The notes below the pieces were generated by a model. It was not told where the DNA came from. It saw nothing but the letters and a program-made list of their open reading frames with translations, and ran no database searches. Positions 8,018 through 16,784 of a stretch of DNA of 64,000 bases are shown piece by piece. The first letter of the stretch is position 1. Each line of letters starts with the position of its first letter. Both the position numbers and the translations under genes were made by a program. The stretch is from an uncultured Lachnospiraceae bacterium. Its GTDB lineage: Bacteria > Bacillota > Clostridia > Lachnospirales > Lachnospiraceae. The DNA lies in contig CAJTOL010000014.1 of NCBI GenBank assembly GCA_910577645.1, forward strand, positions 1-64,000, given 5' to 3'.

Positions 8018-8046
8018 ATATTAGCAAGTAACACTTACTAAGTCAA
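8018..8046 (-). promoter_or_regulatory. Promoter of the leftward ABC/phosphodiesterase operon
   Basis: On the minus strand TTGACT (-35, 8041-8046) and TAATAT (-10, 8018-8023) are separated by exactly 17 bases. This is a strong sigma-A type promoter. The spacer is occupied by the palindrome at 8021-8041. Confidence 0.7.
8021..8041. promoter_or_regulatory. Candidate ROK operator 1 (21-bp palindrome)
   Basis: TTAGCAAGT, three bases, then ACTTACTAA: arms match at 8 of 9 positions. It covers the spacer of the leftward promoter. A second 21-bp site with the same layout lies at 8191-8211. The nearby ROK regulator is the obvious candidate binder. Confidence 0.6.
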
Positions 8047-8183
8047 GTAGTTTTTTTCTTAATTCAAGAATATTTTATAGTTGGTTCGTCGATATATCTT
8101 TCTTTTTTGCATATTTTTCTGTTTAATTCCAATTCTTTTTACTTATCCCTTTACTTTTTGCCGGAAATATTGTATATTTCTTA

Positions 8184-8211
8184 TATAATATTAGTAATTT
8201 ACATTTACTTA
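8184..8211 (+). promoter_or_regulatory. Rightward -10 box and candidate ROK operator 2
   Basis: TATAAT at 8184-8189 is a good -10 box, though no convincing -35 is seen. Directly after it, 8191-8211 reads TTAGTAATT, TAC, ATTTACTTA, a 21-bp imperfect palindrome (7 of 9) resembling operator 1. Its position over the expected transcription start fits repression. Confidence 0.55.
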
Positions 8212-8272
8212 CTTTGAGGTGTGGACCAGCATCCATAACGAATGCAGGCATTATTTTAGAATGGAGGTTTTT

Positions 8273-9769
8273 ATGGCACAATCAATTCTTCAAAAAAGAC
8301 CAAATATCGTGTTAATTATGTGTGATCAAATGCGGGGAGACTGTATGGGCATTGCCGGGCATCCGGATGTAAAGACCCCTTACTTAGATTCTCTGGCAGC
8401 GGAGGGCACTTATTTCCCCAACGCCTACAGCGCCTGTCCCAGCTGCATTCCGGCCAGAGCCGCTTTGTTTACCGGCCTGTCCCAGGAGCACCACGGCCGG
8501 GTGGGCTATGAGGACGGCATTGACTGGAATTATGAAAATATGCTTCCTCAGGCTCTGTCCGATGCCGGGTATCACACAGAAGCCGTGGGAAAGCTCCACG
8601 TTCATCCCCCGTTAAAGAGATGCGGATTTCACAACCTGACCCTCCACGACGGTTATATTGGTTATTACCGAAACCCGGATCGGCCTGCCAGAGAGTATCA
8701 ATTGTTCCATGACAGCTACCTGGACTTTTTAAAAAACCGTTGCGGACACAATGCTGATATCAATGATTCCGGACTGGAATGTAACTCTTTTATTGCCCGT
8801 CCATGGCCATATGATGAGATGAGCCATCCCACCAACTGGACTGTTTCGGAAAGCATCCGTTTCCTGGAAAAGCGGGACAGGGACAAACCCTTTTTCCTTA
8901 TGACTTCTTTTGTGCGCCCTCATCCTCCCCTGGATGCCCCCAAAAATTATCAGGATCTCTATCTTCACAGGGACTTGTCAACTCCTGCTATGGGAGACTG
9001 GGAAAATTTTGAAAAGGAAGCCGCTGCCGTCGGCCCCATGTATGACTCTGCTTACGGCACCGCGGATCCGGAGCTTAAGCGTCAGGCCATGGCCGGATAC
9101 TACGCTTGTATTACTCATATGGATCACCAGATAGGGCGGCTGATTCAGGCCCTTTACCGGGAACAGGTATTAGAAGATACCGTTATTTTGTTTGTCTCTG
9201 ACCACGGAGAACTGCTATTTGACCATGGGCTTTTCCGCAAGGTACAGCCCTTTGAAGGCAGTGTACGTATCCCGTTTTTAATGCGGGTGGGCAAACATCT
9301 TACCGGCCTTCCTCAGGTTCCGGTATGTTCCGATCTGGTGGAGCTTCGGGACGTGCTTCCCACCCTTTTGTCGGCAGCAGGCGCTCCGTCGCCTTCCTAT
9401 ACAGACGGCCTGGACCTGATGCCGGCCCTCTTTGGGAAAAGCCATAAGACCCGCTCCTTCCTTCATGGAGAGCACAGCGGCGGCGCTCTGTCCAATCATT
9501 ATATTGTTACGGAAAAAGATAAGTATATTTGGTATAGTCAGACTGGAAAAGAATTGTATTTTGCGCTACAATCAGATAGAAAAGAATTACACAACCGGAT
9601 TCAGGATGACGATGTAAAAGACCGGGTAGAAGAGCTACGCACTCTTCTGATAAAGGAGCTGAACGGGCGGGAAGAAGGTTACACCGACGGCTGCCGGCTT
9701 ATTTCCGGCAGAAAGCCGCTGTCTGGCCTGTCCATTCTGTCTGCCGGTAGACAGGAGCAAAATCTATGA
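8273..9769 (+). CDS. Cys-type sulfatase (498 aa)
   Basis: A sulfatase that hydrolyses a sulfate ester using formylglycine made from Cys58 in the motif C-I-P-A-R-A-A-L-F-T-G. Conversion in anaerobes needs a radical-SAM maturase, which is not in this window. Metal ligands are visible in IVLIMCDQMRGDC near the start and in FVSDHGELLFDHGL further on. I start at the ATG at 8273, which has TGGAGG just upstream, instead of a frame start 18 codons earlier. There is no signal peptide, so the enzyme is intracellular and acts on imported substrate. It overlaps the ROK gene by four bases. Choline-sulfatase and glycan-sulfatase roles cannot be separated by eye. Confidence 0.88.
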   Translation: MAQSILQKRPNIVLIMCDQMRGDCMGIAGHPDVKTPYLDSLAAEGTYFPNAYSACPSCIPARAALFTGLSQEHHGRVGYEDGIDWNYENMLPQALSDAGYHTEAVGKLHVHPPLKRCGFHNLTLHDGYIGYYRNPDRPAREYQLFHDSYLDFLKNRCGHNADINDSGLECNSFIARPWPYDEMSHPTNWTVSESIRFLEKRDRDKPFFLMTSFVRPHPPLDAPKNYQDLYLHRDLSTPAMGDWENFEKEAAAVGPMYDSAYGTADPELKRQAMAGYYACITHMDHQIGRLIQALYREQVLEDTVILFVSDHGELLFDHGLFRKVQPFEGSVRIPFLMRVGKHLTGLPQVPVCSDLVELRDVLPTLLSAAGAPSPSYTDGLDLMPALFGKSHKTRSFLHGEHSGGALSNHYIVTEKDKYIWYSQTGKELYFALQSDRKELHNRIQDDDVKDRVEELRTLLIKELNGREEGYTDGCRLISGRKPLSGLSILSAGRQEQNL

Positions 9770-10962
9770 AAAAAACCGTAAATACCAGCCACGTCCGCTT
9801 TATTAATTTAAGAGCGGTTTTGGATGCCATCTATCATCAGGAAAGCATCTCAAAGGCCGAGCTTGCCAGAATGTTAAACATGAGCAAGCCTTCTATGGCA
9901 GATAACGTGACGGATTTGCTGGAAATCGGGATTATTCGGGAAATCGGCGAAGGGGCCTGTGGAAAAGGCGGCGGCCGTAAGCCAACTCTTTTAAGCTTCT
10001 GTGATGATTTCAAATATATTATTGCTATGGATTTCCACTACCACCACTCCTTTTTTGCCCTGAGCAATTTAAAGGGGAAGGTGTTAAACGAGTTTACCAT
10101 CCATCAGACCCCCATGTCCAATTTCCGGGCATGGACTCAGATGTGCGTCAATGCAGTATCCACCTTGCTGTCGGCCCAAAATATTACCAGCCAGGATCTT
10201 GCCGCCATCGCCGTGTCGGCTCCCGGAATTTTAAATACCAAAGAGGATCAGTACATTATAAGCTCTAAGTTTGGGGAATTTAACGTGGCCTATCTGGAAA
10301 AAGAATTAAAGCAGGCTTTTCAGGCACCGGTTCTTATTAAAAACAGCACCAACGCGGCGGCGTTAGGGGAATTTTACTATGGTTCCGGCCAGAATTGCGA
10401 AAATCTTCTCTATGTCAGCTGCGGCCAGGGCGTAGGCTCCGGCCTGATTCTCCGGGGAAAGCTTTATGAGGGAAGTCATCTGGCGGCCGGAGAGTTTGGT
10501 TTTTTTATGACGCCGGACAATCTGGAGTCCAAAACCGGCGGCCGTCTGGAGGATCGGATCTCTATTGACAGCATCCTGGAAGCCATTAACAGCGGGCTGG
10601 AAGCGGAACAAGCCGTCTCCGGCCAGCGCCGGGAAAGGGACAGGGTTTCTTTTCCGGCAATGATTGAGCGTTGGAAAAGCAAAGACCCTTATATTCAGCC
10701 CTTTGTAGACAAGATTTGTCTGGAGCTGGGCTGTGCCGTCACAAGCCTTCAGTCTTTTTTTGACTGCCAGCTCATCATTATAGGAGGGGAATACCTGGCT
10801 TTTGCAGAGCAGATGATCCCCGAGATCAACCGGCTGGTTCAGTCCTGCTGCCCTATTCCGGTTCCGGTTGTAGCTGCATCTTTAGGGGATAACGGTACGG
10901 TTCTGGGACTCATTGCCACCTGCCGGGAGTTTTACTTTAAGAATATTTGCAGCAGAGAATAG
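9766..10962 (+). CDS. ROK-family transcriptional regulator (398 aa)
   Basis: An N-terminal winged helix-turn-helix (about residues 20-75: SISKAELARMLNMSKPSMAD followed by NVTDLLEIGIIREIGEG) is fused to a ROK sugar-kinase-like domain. The ROK part has the nucleotide-site glycines (YVSCGQGVGSGLILRGKLYE) and an AAGEFGF motif where sugar binds. The usual ROK zinc motif with clustered Cys residues is not obvious here. It overlaps the sulfatase stop (ATGA), so the two are translationally coupled. It probably represses both divergent operons through the two palindromes at 8021 and 8191. Confidence 0.88.
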   Translation: MKKTVNTSHVRFINLRAVLDAIYHQESISKAELARMLNMSKPSMADNVTDLLEIGIIREIGEGACGKGGGRKPTLLSFCDDFKYIIAMDFHYHHSFFALSNLKGKVLNEFTIHQTPMSNFRAWTQMCVNAVSTLLSAQNITSQDLAAIAVSAPGILNTKEDQYIISSKFGEFNVAYLEKELKQAFQAPVLIKNSTNAAALGEFYYGSGQNCENLLYVSCGQGVGSGLILRGKLYEGSHLAAGEFGFFMTPDNLESKTGGRLEDRISIDSILEAINSGLEAEQAVSGQRRERDRVSFPAMIERWKSKDPYIQPFVDKICLELGCAVTSLQSFFDCQLIIIGGEYLAFAEQMIPEINRLVQSCCPIPVPVVAASLGDNGTVLGLIATCREFYFKNICSRE

Positions 10963-11016
10963 CCGCGGCTTCCCCTCCGCGCTGTTCTCCGCCCGTTACA
11001 GAAAGAGAGGCTTATT

Positions 11017-12294
11017 ATGTTTCGTTTTAAACGCCATGGGCAGTATGGTCTGATTTTATTTCTGCTCTGCTGGATCTCTTATTTTTCTACTTATATAGGA
11101 CGGCAGAATTATTCTGCAGTTATGGCGGAAATTATTCAGGCAGAAGGCTATTTAAACCGGACCTGCGGCCTGGTGGGCACCGGTTTTTTTATCTGCTACG
11201 GCCTGGGACAGGTCTTCAGCGGATTTTTAGGAGATCGCTGGAATCCCAAATGGATGATTTTTATAGGCATTGCCATTTCCGCCATTGTCAATGGTGTTAT
11301 GGCCTTTTTGCAGTCGCCGGAGGCTATGGTGGCGGTGTGGTGTTTAAACGGCGCCGCCCAGTCTATGACCTGGTCTCCCATTCTCCGGATTTTCTCTGAG
11401 TATTTGCCGGAGGATCAGCAAAAAAGCGCCTGCGTCAATATCGCCACCACTTATCCGGCGGCGGTATTTCTCACCTATCCTCTGTGCTCTCTCATTGTGT
11501 ACCAGTTGGGTTGGCGCAGCGTGTTTACCTTTACCGCAGCCTTTATGGGAATTGTTGCCGCGGTGTGGATCATTGGTTTTTCCTGGGTGGAACGGGCGGC
11601 AGTTGGCAGCCGCGCCGCCACAAGTCCTTCCCCGGCCAGATCCGCCATCGGCCCTTCTTCCTTAAAACCCCACCCGGAACATGATACCTACGGATTTTCT
11701 TTTACTCCGGCTATTGTCCTGATGCTGGCCCTCATCGGCGGCTCTCTCATGGTTCAGGGAGCTCTCCGGGACGGAATCACCAACTGGGTTCCGTCTTATC
11801 TGTCTAATACCTACCGGGTGGGAACCTTTATCGCCATTTTCGCCACTACTTTCCTTCCCTTTATCAACCTGTTCGGGGTGTATGCAGCTAATTTTGTTTA
11901 TCGGAAATGGAAGAAAAACGAATTGGAAACCAGCCTGATTCTGTTTCTGGCGGCCTTTGTCTTTCTGGTATGCCTGGTATTAACAGAAGGGGTGCATTTG
12001 TTTTTATCCCTGCTGTTTTTCTCCCTGACCACCTCCTGTATGATGGGCGTCAATATGATGCTGGTCAGCTTTGTCCCCACCAATTTCATCCGCTGGGGCC
12101 GGGTATCCACCATCTCCGGCCTGTTAAATTCCACTGTTTATATCGGAAGCAGCATCGCCACCTACGGCCTGGGCGCTGTGGCGGATCTTTACGGCTGGCC
12201 GGTGCTGATCCGTTTCTTAAGCGTGGCCTGCCTGGCAGGCGTGGTTTTCTGCCTGCTGGCGTCGCCGGGGTGGAAAAGGTTTCTTAAGAGCTGA
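11017..12294 (+). CDS. MFS transporter, organophosphate:phosphate antiporter-like (425 aa)
   Basis: A 12-helix major facilitator protein in the inner membrane. Helix one ends in SYFSTYIGRQNYSAVM, with Arg29 placed like the phosphate-binding arginine of GlpT/UhpT antiporters (R-x-N-F/Y). GDRWNPKWMIFIG is the loop between helices two and three. A hydrophilic central loop (about residues 190-225) separates the halves. AAAGAGAGG precedes the ATG. It follows the ROK gene by 54 bases and ends the rightward operon. OPA-family membership suggests movement of a phosphorylated or similarly charged product such as a sulfated sugar; this is inference. Confidence 0.8.
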   Translation: MFRFKRHGQYGLILFLLCWISYFSTYIGRQNYSAVMAEIIQAEGYLNRTCGLVGTGFFICYGLGQVFSGFLGDRWNPKWMIFIGIAISAIVNGVMAFLQSPEAMVAVWCLNGAAQSMTWSPILRIFSEYLPEDQQKSACVNIATTYPAAVFLTYPLCSLIVYQLGWRSVFTFTAAFMGIVAAVWIIGFSWVERAAVGSRAATSPSPARSAIGPSSLKPHPEHDTYGFSFTPAIVLMLALIGGSLMVQGALRDGITNWVPSYLSNTYRVGTFIAIFATTFLPFINLFGVYAANFVYRKWKKNELETSLILFLAAFVFLVCLVLTEGVHLFLSLLFFSLTTSCMMGVNMMLVSFVPTNFIRWGRVSTISGLLNSTVYIGSSIATYGLGAVADLYGWPVLIRFLSVACLAGVVFCLLASPGWKRFLKS

Positions 12295-12350
12295 CTCTAT
12301 TTCGCATACGTAAATCTTATATAGCGCGTCAGAAGGCAAAGACATAAAAA

Positions 12351-12385
12351 GACCCATCAGCTTGCTCATCGGCTCCTGATGGGTC
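12351..12385 (-). terminator. Terminator of the beta-glucoside ABC/GH3 operon
   Basis: GACCCATCAG (12351-12360) pairs with CTGATGGGTC (12376-12385). On the minus strand the stem is followed directly by TTTTTATG, a classic intrinsic terminator for the GH3 gene. The stem may also stop the convergent MFS transcript. Confidence 0.8.
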
Positions 12386-12429
12386 AAATGATGATTGCAC
12401 AAGCAATCAGTTTTAGCTAAGAAGCAGGC

Positions 12430-14883
12430 CTACTGTTCTATCATACGGACAAGTTTAAGAATATGCCCTGCACACCAGCGAATGCTTTTTTCAGATAACC
12501 ATCCTTTTTCAAATGCTCTTCGAATATCTCTGTCATCATTTTCATTCCCAGGCATAATAATATCATTTCCTGCTTCGGTACATTTCCAGGGAATACTTCC
12601 GTCTTTTGGCACAGTGGTGTTCCAATCAGACATGATAACGCCATTAAATCCCCATTCCTGGCGGGTAATTACTGTACACAAATCCTTACTGTTTGCAGAA
12701 TAAATCCCATTGATTCGATTATAAGAGGTCATAATGGCAGCCGGATCGCTTTGTTTCACTGCAATTTCAAATCCACGAAGGTATATTTCCCGAAGGGCTC
12801 TTTCAGATACCCGTATATCTACATTCATACGATTATCCTCCTGATTGTTGCAGGCAAAATGCTTGATTGTCACACCACACCCTTTTTGGCTTTGTACTCC
12901 CCTGGTTACTGCTGCCGCCATCACGCCAGTTAGCAATGGATCTTCTGAATAGTATTCAAAATTCCTCCCGCATAGAGGATTTCTTTGGATGTTCATCCCC
13001 GGTGCAAGCCACAGATCCACATGAAATTCTTTCATTTCTATTGCAATTGCTTTTCCAAATTTCTCCAGCAATTTGTCATCCCAGCTTTGAGCCAGAGCTG
13101 TTCCCACCGGAAATGCTGTACAATATTGATAATATAGATCTGCATCCTCATGGCTGGTCATGGACTCCAGATATCCATTTTCCAGGCTTCCAAGAACCCC
13201 TACTCCATAAACGGTGTCACTCCTTCGGTCTACTTCATAATTTTGTCTTAGCCTAAGTCCCGCCGGACCGTCTGCCATAATCAAAGACCGGATATTGTAC
13301 TTTTTCTCCAACGCCTCTGTGGTTTCTCCCGCGGATCCGGGCACCCGCCGGCCTGCCGATCCAAGAGTACTTGCATCCTGGGTAATATTTCCATATAAGA
13401 TTGAAATCAAATCTTCCACCGGTTGTTCTTGAACACAATCATTAGAACACTCCCTGTGTTTCTCTTTTCCCGGGTTAAAAATATACTCTTGAATTCCCTG
13501 CTTTTCTGCCTCCTTAAGCCATATTTTCTCTCTGTCTTTAAGCACCGGCGACGCGCCCAGTTCCTCAAACTCTTCTTTCCTGGGACATACCGAATACGTC
13601 TTTTCAATCACTGTGTTTTCCGGTACATACAATGCTGCCGCCATAAAGAGGCACTGCGAATGTTTTCCAAGCCAGAGTCCATATCTTCCTTTTTCTATCA
13701 CCCACTCATGTGTCTCCTCAGAAAAACATGCCATCTGTTTCTGCTCAATTACAACCGTTACTCTCTGAGATTCCCCCGGGTTCAGCAATCTTGTCTTGGC
13801 AAACCCTGCAAGCCTGTGATATTCTTTTGCCCTTCCGTTTTGCGGAAGGGTTATATATATCTGCACAACCTCTCTGCCGGCATAATTATTGCCGGTATTT
13901 TCCACTACTGCGTCTACTTCTATTCTGTTTTCTTTAATTCTCAGCGCATCAAACTTCATTTCAAAAGATGTGTAAGAAAGTCCGTATCCAAAAGGAAACA
14001 GCGGTTTTATTCCAAAGCTGTCAAAATAGCGGTATCCCACATAAATGCCTTCTCTGTATTCGTCAAACTCTAAATTTTGATTCAAATATCCGAAGGTTTC
14101 TCCACAGGGATAGTCCTCATAGCGTTTTGCCCAAGTGGCCGTAAGCCTACCTCCCGGAGCTGCTTTGCCCAGTAGTACATCCGCCACTGCGTGTCCGCCT
14201 TCCTGGCCAGGCTGAGATATTGCCAGAACGGCACGGATATACTCTGCCTCTTTCAGAATATCCGTAAGTTCCACCGGCCCTCCCGTATTTAAAATTAGGA
14301 TTGTCGGAATTTTCTTCTTGTTTAGGTATAAAAGATCTTCTGTCTCTCTATGGCTCAAATAATAATCGCCACTTTCCTTTCTCCGATCTTTTCCTTCACC
14401 TGAGATACGGCTAATCACATAGATCGCCGCTTCTGCTCCTCTGATGTCATCCTCCTTGACGATACGTCCTTCGGGAAGAGAGAAAGAATTGGCTGCATAA
14501 GCATCAAACGGATTCTCTACATGTCTTGCATCTTCAAGAACTTTTTCTCTCCATTTTTCTCTCGCTATATTGTATGTATTGCCGTATTCTTTCAGCCAGT
14601 TTTCGCTTACCAGTATAGCTCCCGCTTCTTTCATTCCCTGATAAATAGAAATGGTTTCCCGATTGTTCACGTCTCCGGAACCCGTGCCTCCCTTAATGGT
14701 TTTTACAGAGCCACTTCCAAGCAAAGCAATGGGCATATTCTTATTAATAGGAAGCATTCTTTCATTTTTCAGGAGAACCATCCCTTCTGCTGCTATTTTT
14801 CTTGCCAGAAGGCTATGTTCCTTCTCCCTTTTTGAAATTCCTGTGTCCAGCGTTCCACTATGTATCCTTGTCATCTCTTTCAT
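12430..14883 (-). CDS. Beta-glucosidase-like GH3 enzyme with permuted domain order (817 aa)
   Basis: A GH3 glycoside hydrolase whose usual C-terminal domain comes first. Residues about 30-300 carry the GH3-C signatures (AAEGMVLLKNERMLPI, GGTGSGDVNN, FPFGYGLSYTSFE), followed by a fibronectin III-like domain. The catalytic TIM barrel occupies about 500-817 (DLWLAPGMNIQRNPLCGRNF; GVTIKHFACNNQE; GVIMSDW with the likely nucleophile Asp753). The same reversed order is known from Ruminococcus albus and Butyrivibrio beta-glucosidases. No signal peptide is present, so the substrate is imported by the ABC transporter encoded just upstream. Exact linkage specificity is not determinable; other GH3 activities such as xylosidase remain possible. 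Confidence 0.88.
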   Translation of the reverse strand: MKEMTRIHSGTLDTGISKREKEHSLLARKIAAEGMVLLKNERMLPINKNMPIALLGSGSVKTIKGGTGSGDVNNRETISIYQGMKEAGAILVSENWLKEYGNTYNIAREKWREKVLEDARHVENPFDAYAANSFSLPEGRIVKEDDIRGAEAAIYVISRISGEGKDRRKESGDYYLSHRETEDLLYLNKKKIPTILILNTGGPVELTDILKEAEYIRAVLAISQPGQEGGHAVADVLLGKAAPGGRLTATWAKRYEDYPCGETFGYLNQNLEFDEYREGIYVGYRYFDSFGIKPLFPFGYGLSYTSFEMKFDALRIKENRIEVDAVVENTGNNYAGREVVQIYITLPQNGRAKEYHRLAGFAKTRLLNPGESQRVTVVIEQKQMACFSEETHEWVIEKGRYGLWLGKHSQCLFMAAALYVPENTVIEKTYSVCPRKEEFEELGASPVLKDREKIWLKEAEKQGIQEYIFNPGKEKHRECSNDCVQEQPVEDLISILYGNITQDASTLGSAGRRVPGSAGETTEALEKKYNIRSLIMADGPAGLRLRQNYEVDRRSDTVYGVGVLGSLENGYLESMTSHEDADLYYQYCTAFPVGTALAQSWDDKLLEKFGKAIAIEMKEFHVDLWLAPGMNIQRNPLCGRNFEYYSEDPLLTGVMAAAVTRGVQSQKGCGVTIKHFACNNQEDNRMNVDIRVSERALREIYLRGFEIAVKQSDPAAIMTSYNRINGIYSANSKDLCTVITRQEWGFNGVIMSDWNTTVPKDGSIPWKCTEAGNDIIMPGNENDDRDIRRAFEKGWLSEKSIRWCAGHILKLVRMIEQ

Positions 14884-14911
14884 AAAATCTCTATTTTCCT
14901 TTTCCTGCTCT

Positions 14912-15757
14912 TTATTCTTTTACGCCTCCTAAAGTTACACCTGCAATAATATATTTAGATAAAAGCAAATAGATCATTACAATCGGAACTATCGCTACCA
15001 TGATCATCATATAAATTTTAGCGCTGTCGAAGTTCATATAATCTGCCCCCCGCAATGTGGCAATCAAAATAGGCACTGTTGCTTTATCTTTCGACTGAAT
15101 CACTAATGCAGGAACAAAGTAATTGTTCCATGAGCCTACAAATGCAAAAATTGCCTGTACTGCGATTGCCGGCTTCATGATCGGAATCACAATCTGATTA
15201 AATGTCCGGAATTCGCCGCTTCCGTCAATTCTTGCCGCTTCTACCAGCGATACAGGCAAGGACGACTGTATGTAACTGTACATAAAATAAAATACCGACG
15301 GAGAAGCAATAGATGGAATAATAAGCGGAAGGAGAGAATCATACATTCCCATATTCGTAATTAACCGCAGAAATCCCATTGCAGTAACCTGTGTGGGCAT
15401 AACAAGGATTGCCATAATAAATGTAAATGCAATCTTCTTCAATTTAAAGTCATACACATATATTCCGTAAGCTGTCAGAGACGAAAAATATGTACAGAGC
15501 GCCGCTGAACATCCTGATACAATCAAGCTGTTGAAAATCCCCCTGAACATAGGAAAAGTCCCATCATTAGCAACCTTTTTCAGATTTTCGAAAAAATATT
15601 TTCCCGGCAATGCCGAAAATCCCTTTTGTAAATCTGCATGTGAACGTGTCGCATTAATGACTAAAATGTAGAAGAAAAACAGACACATAAGTGACAAAAT
15701 AATCAATACCAAATGTGCGATGATGCTCCTAAAAGCATTAGGCTCTTTTGATTTCAT
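14912..15757 (-). CDS. Carbohydrate ABC transporter permease, MalG type (281 aa)
   Basis: A CUT1 sugar-importer membrane subunit with about six transmembrane segments. The EAA loop is VEAARIDGSGEFRTFNQIVI (about residues 173-193), and the end GVTLGGVKE is typical of the MalG branch. CAGGAGG lies upstream of the ATG. It sits four bases after the partner permease and 28 bases before the GH3 gene. Confidence 0.9.
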   Translation of the reverse strand: MKSKEPNAFRSIIAHLVLIILSLMCLFFFYILVINATRSHADLQKGFSALPGKYFFENLKKVANDGTFPMFRGIFNSLIVSGCSAALCTYFSSLTAYGIYVYDFKLKKIAFTFIMAILVMPTQVTAMGFLRLITNMGMYDSLLPLIIPSIASPSVFYFMYSYIQSSLPVSLVEAARIDGSGEFRTFNQIVIPIMKPAIAVQAIFAFVGSWNNYFVPALVIQSKDKATVPILIATLRGADYMNFDSAKIYMMIMVAIVPIVMIYLLLSKYIIAGVTLGGVKE

Positions 15758-15761
15758 AGTC

Positions 15762-16715
15762 CTATTTCCTCCTGCTTCTTTCTTCTTTTACTTTCCTCTT
15801 TGCGGCGGCTTTTGAACCATCAGGATCATTATCATTTGTCATTTTATATACAAAAAAGCACAAAATTCCGCTAACAATAAACAGATATACCGACAATGCG
15901 CCAGCCATACCATAATTCTTACTTTTCAGGTGGCTGTTGAGGAACATAATAAGTGTCATCGAAGTACGATCCGGGGTTCCTTGTCCATTAGTCAGGATCT
16001 GAGGAACATCAAACATCTGCAGTCCGCCGATAATTGCAGTAATCAATGTGTATGCAAGAATTGGGCGTATCAATGGAAAGATAATGTAATAAAACCTCTT
16101 AACCCCATAACAGCCGTCAATCTCAGCTGCCTCAAAAATATCCACGCTAATTCCCATAATTGCTGCCATCAGCATAATCGTTGTATTTCCAAACCACATC
16201 AGGAAATTCATGAATCCCACCAGTGATCGGGTCCCCAGCGCAGACCCCATAAAATCAATCTGCTCCCGGATTACTCCCAAAGACATTAAAATAGCATTTA
16301 CAGGCCCGTTTGTAGAAAACATAGTGAAAAACAACATAGAAAAGGCCGATGCCATAATCAAATTGGGCAAATAGATAACCACTTTAAAAAACTGTTTTCC
16401 ATGTATTTTTAAACGGATATCCGTAAACCATACTGCCAGAAGCAAAGCAATCACAATTTGGGGAATAAATCCTATGACCCACATGGTTAGTGTATTAGCG
16501 CCGTACTTAAGCATATCAGATTTCAGCAGACTGGCATAATTATCTACACCGATAAAGGTTGGTCCTATCTCTTTGATTCCGGATCGATAATACTCAAAAA
16601 AGCTATATCGAATCGTATCTGCCAAGGGGATCAAAGAGAAAATAAAATAGCATAAAAAAAACGGAAGAATAAATATATATCCCCATTTTGAGTAGCTGAT
16701 ACTTTTCTTTTTCAT
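15762..16715 (-). CDS. Carbohydrate ABC transporter permease, MalF type (317 aa)
   Basis: Partner permease of the beta-glucoside importer. Six hydrophobic helices are visible, with the EAA loop FEAAEIDGCYGVKRFYYIIF at about residues 196-216. The C-terminal tail is very basic (AAAKRKVKEERSRRK). AGAAAGGA precedes the ATG. No ATP-binding subunit gene is nearby. Confidence 0.9.
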   Translation of the reverse strand: MKKKSISYSKWGYIFILPFFLCYFIFSLIPLADTIRYSFFEYYRSGIKEIGPTFIGVDNYASLLKSDMLKYGANTLTMWVIGFIPQIVIALLLAVWFTDIRLKIHGKQFFKVVIYLPNLIMASAFSMLFFTMFSTNGPVNAILMSLGVIREQIDFMGSALGTRSLVGFMNFLMWFGNTTIMLMAAIMGISVDIFEAAEIDGCYGVKRFYYIIFPLIRPILAYTLITAIIGGLQMFDVPQILTNGQGTPDRTSMTLIMFLNSHLKSKNYGMAGALSVYLFIVSGILCFFVYKMTNDNDPDGSKAAAKRKVKEERSRRK

Positions 16716-16740
16716 ACAGTCTCATTCCTTTCTAATCATT

Positions 16741-16768
16741 CTGCAGGGTACGCACAACGTCCCTGCAG
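16741..16768 (-). terminator. Hairpin between binding-protein and permease genes
   Basis: CTGCAGGG (16741-16748) pairs with CCCTGCAG (16761-16768) in the 69-base gap. There is no T-run. It may stabilise the upstream mRNA end or attenuate permease expression. Confidence 0.45.
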
Positions 16769-16784
16769 GTGATTATCACTTTCG

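Larger units (their letters stand above)
7964..8272. other. Divergent regulatory region
   Basis: These 309 bases separate two divergent operons. They contain the leftward promoter with operator 1, a rightward -10 box with operator 2, AT-rich sequence between them and the leader of the sulfatase gene. No additional gene is seen. Confidence 0.7.

Noticed and set aside
13423..14073. 216-codon open frame on the plus strand
   Set aside because: It is antisense to the GH3 gene; the phenylalanine- and leucine-rich translation reflects the purine-rich coding strand opposite.
12430..14883. GH3 gene as a product of misassembly because its domains are reversed
   Set aside because: The frame is continuous over 817 codons, the linker is normal, and the reversed order is known in other gut beta-glucosidases.
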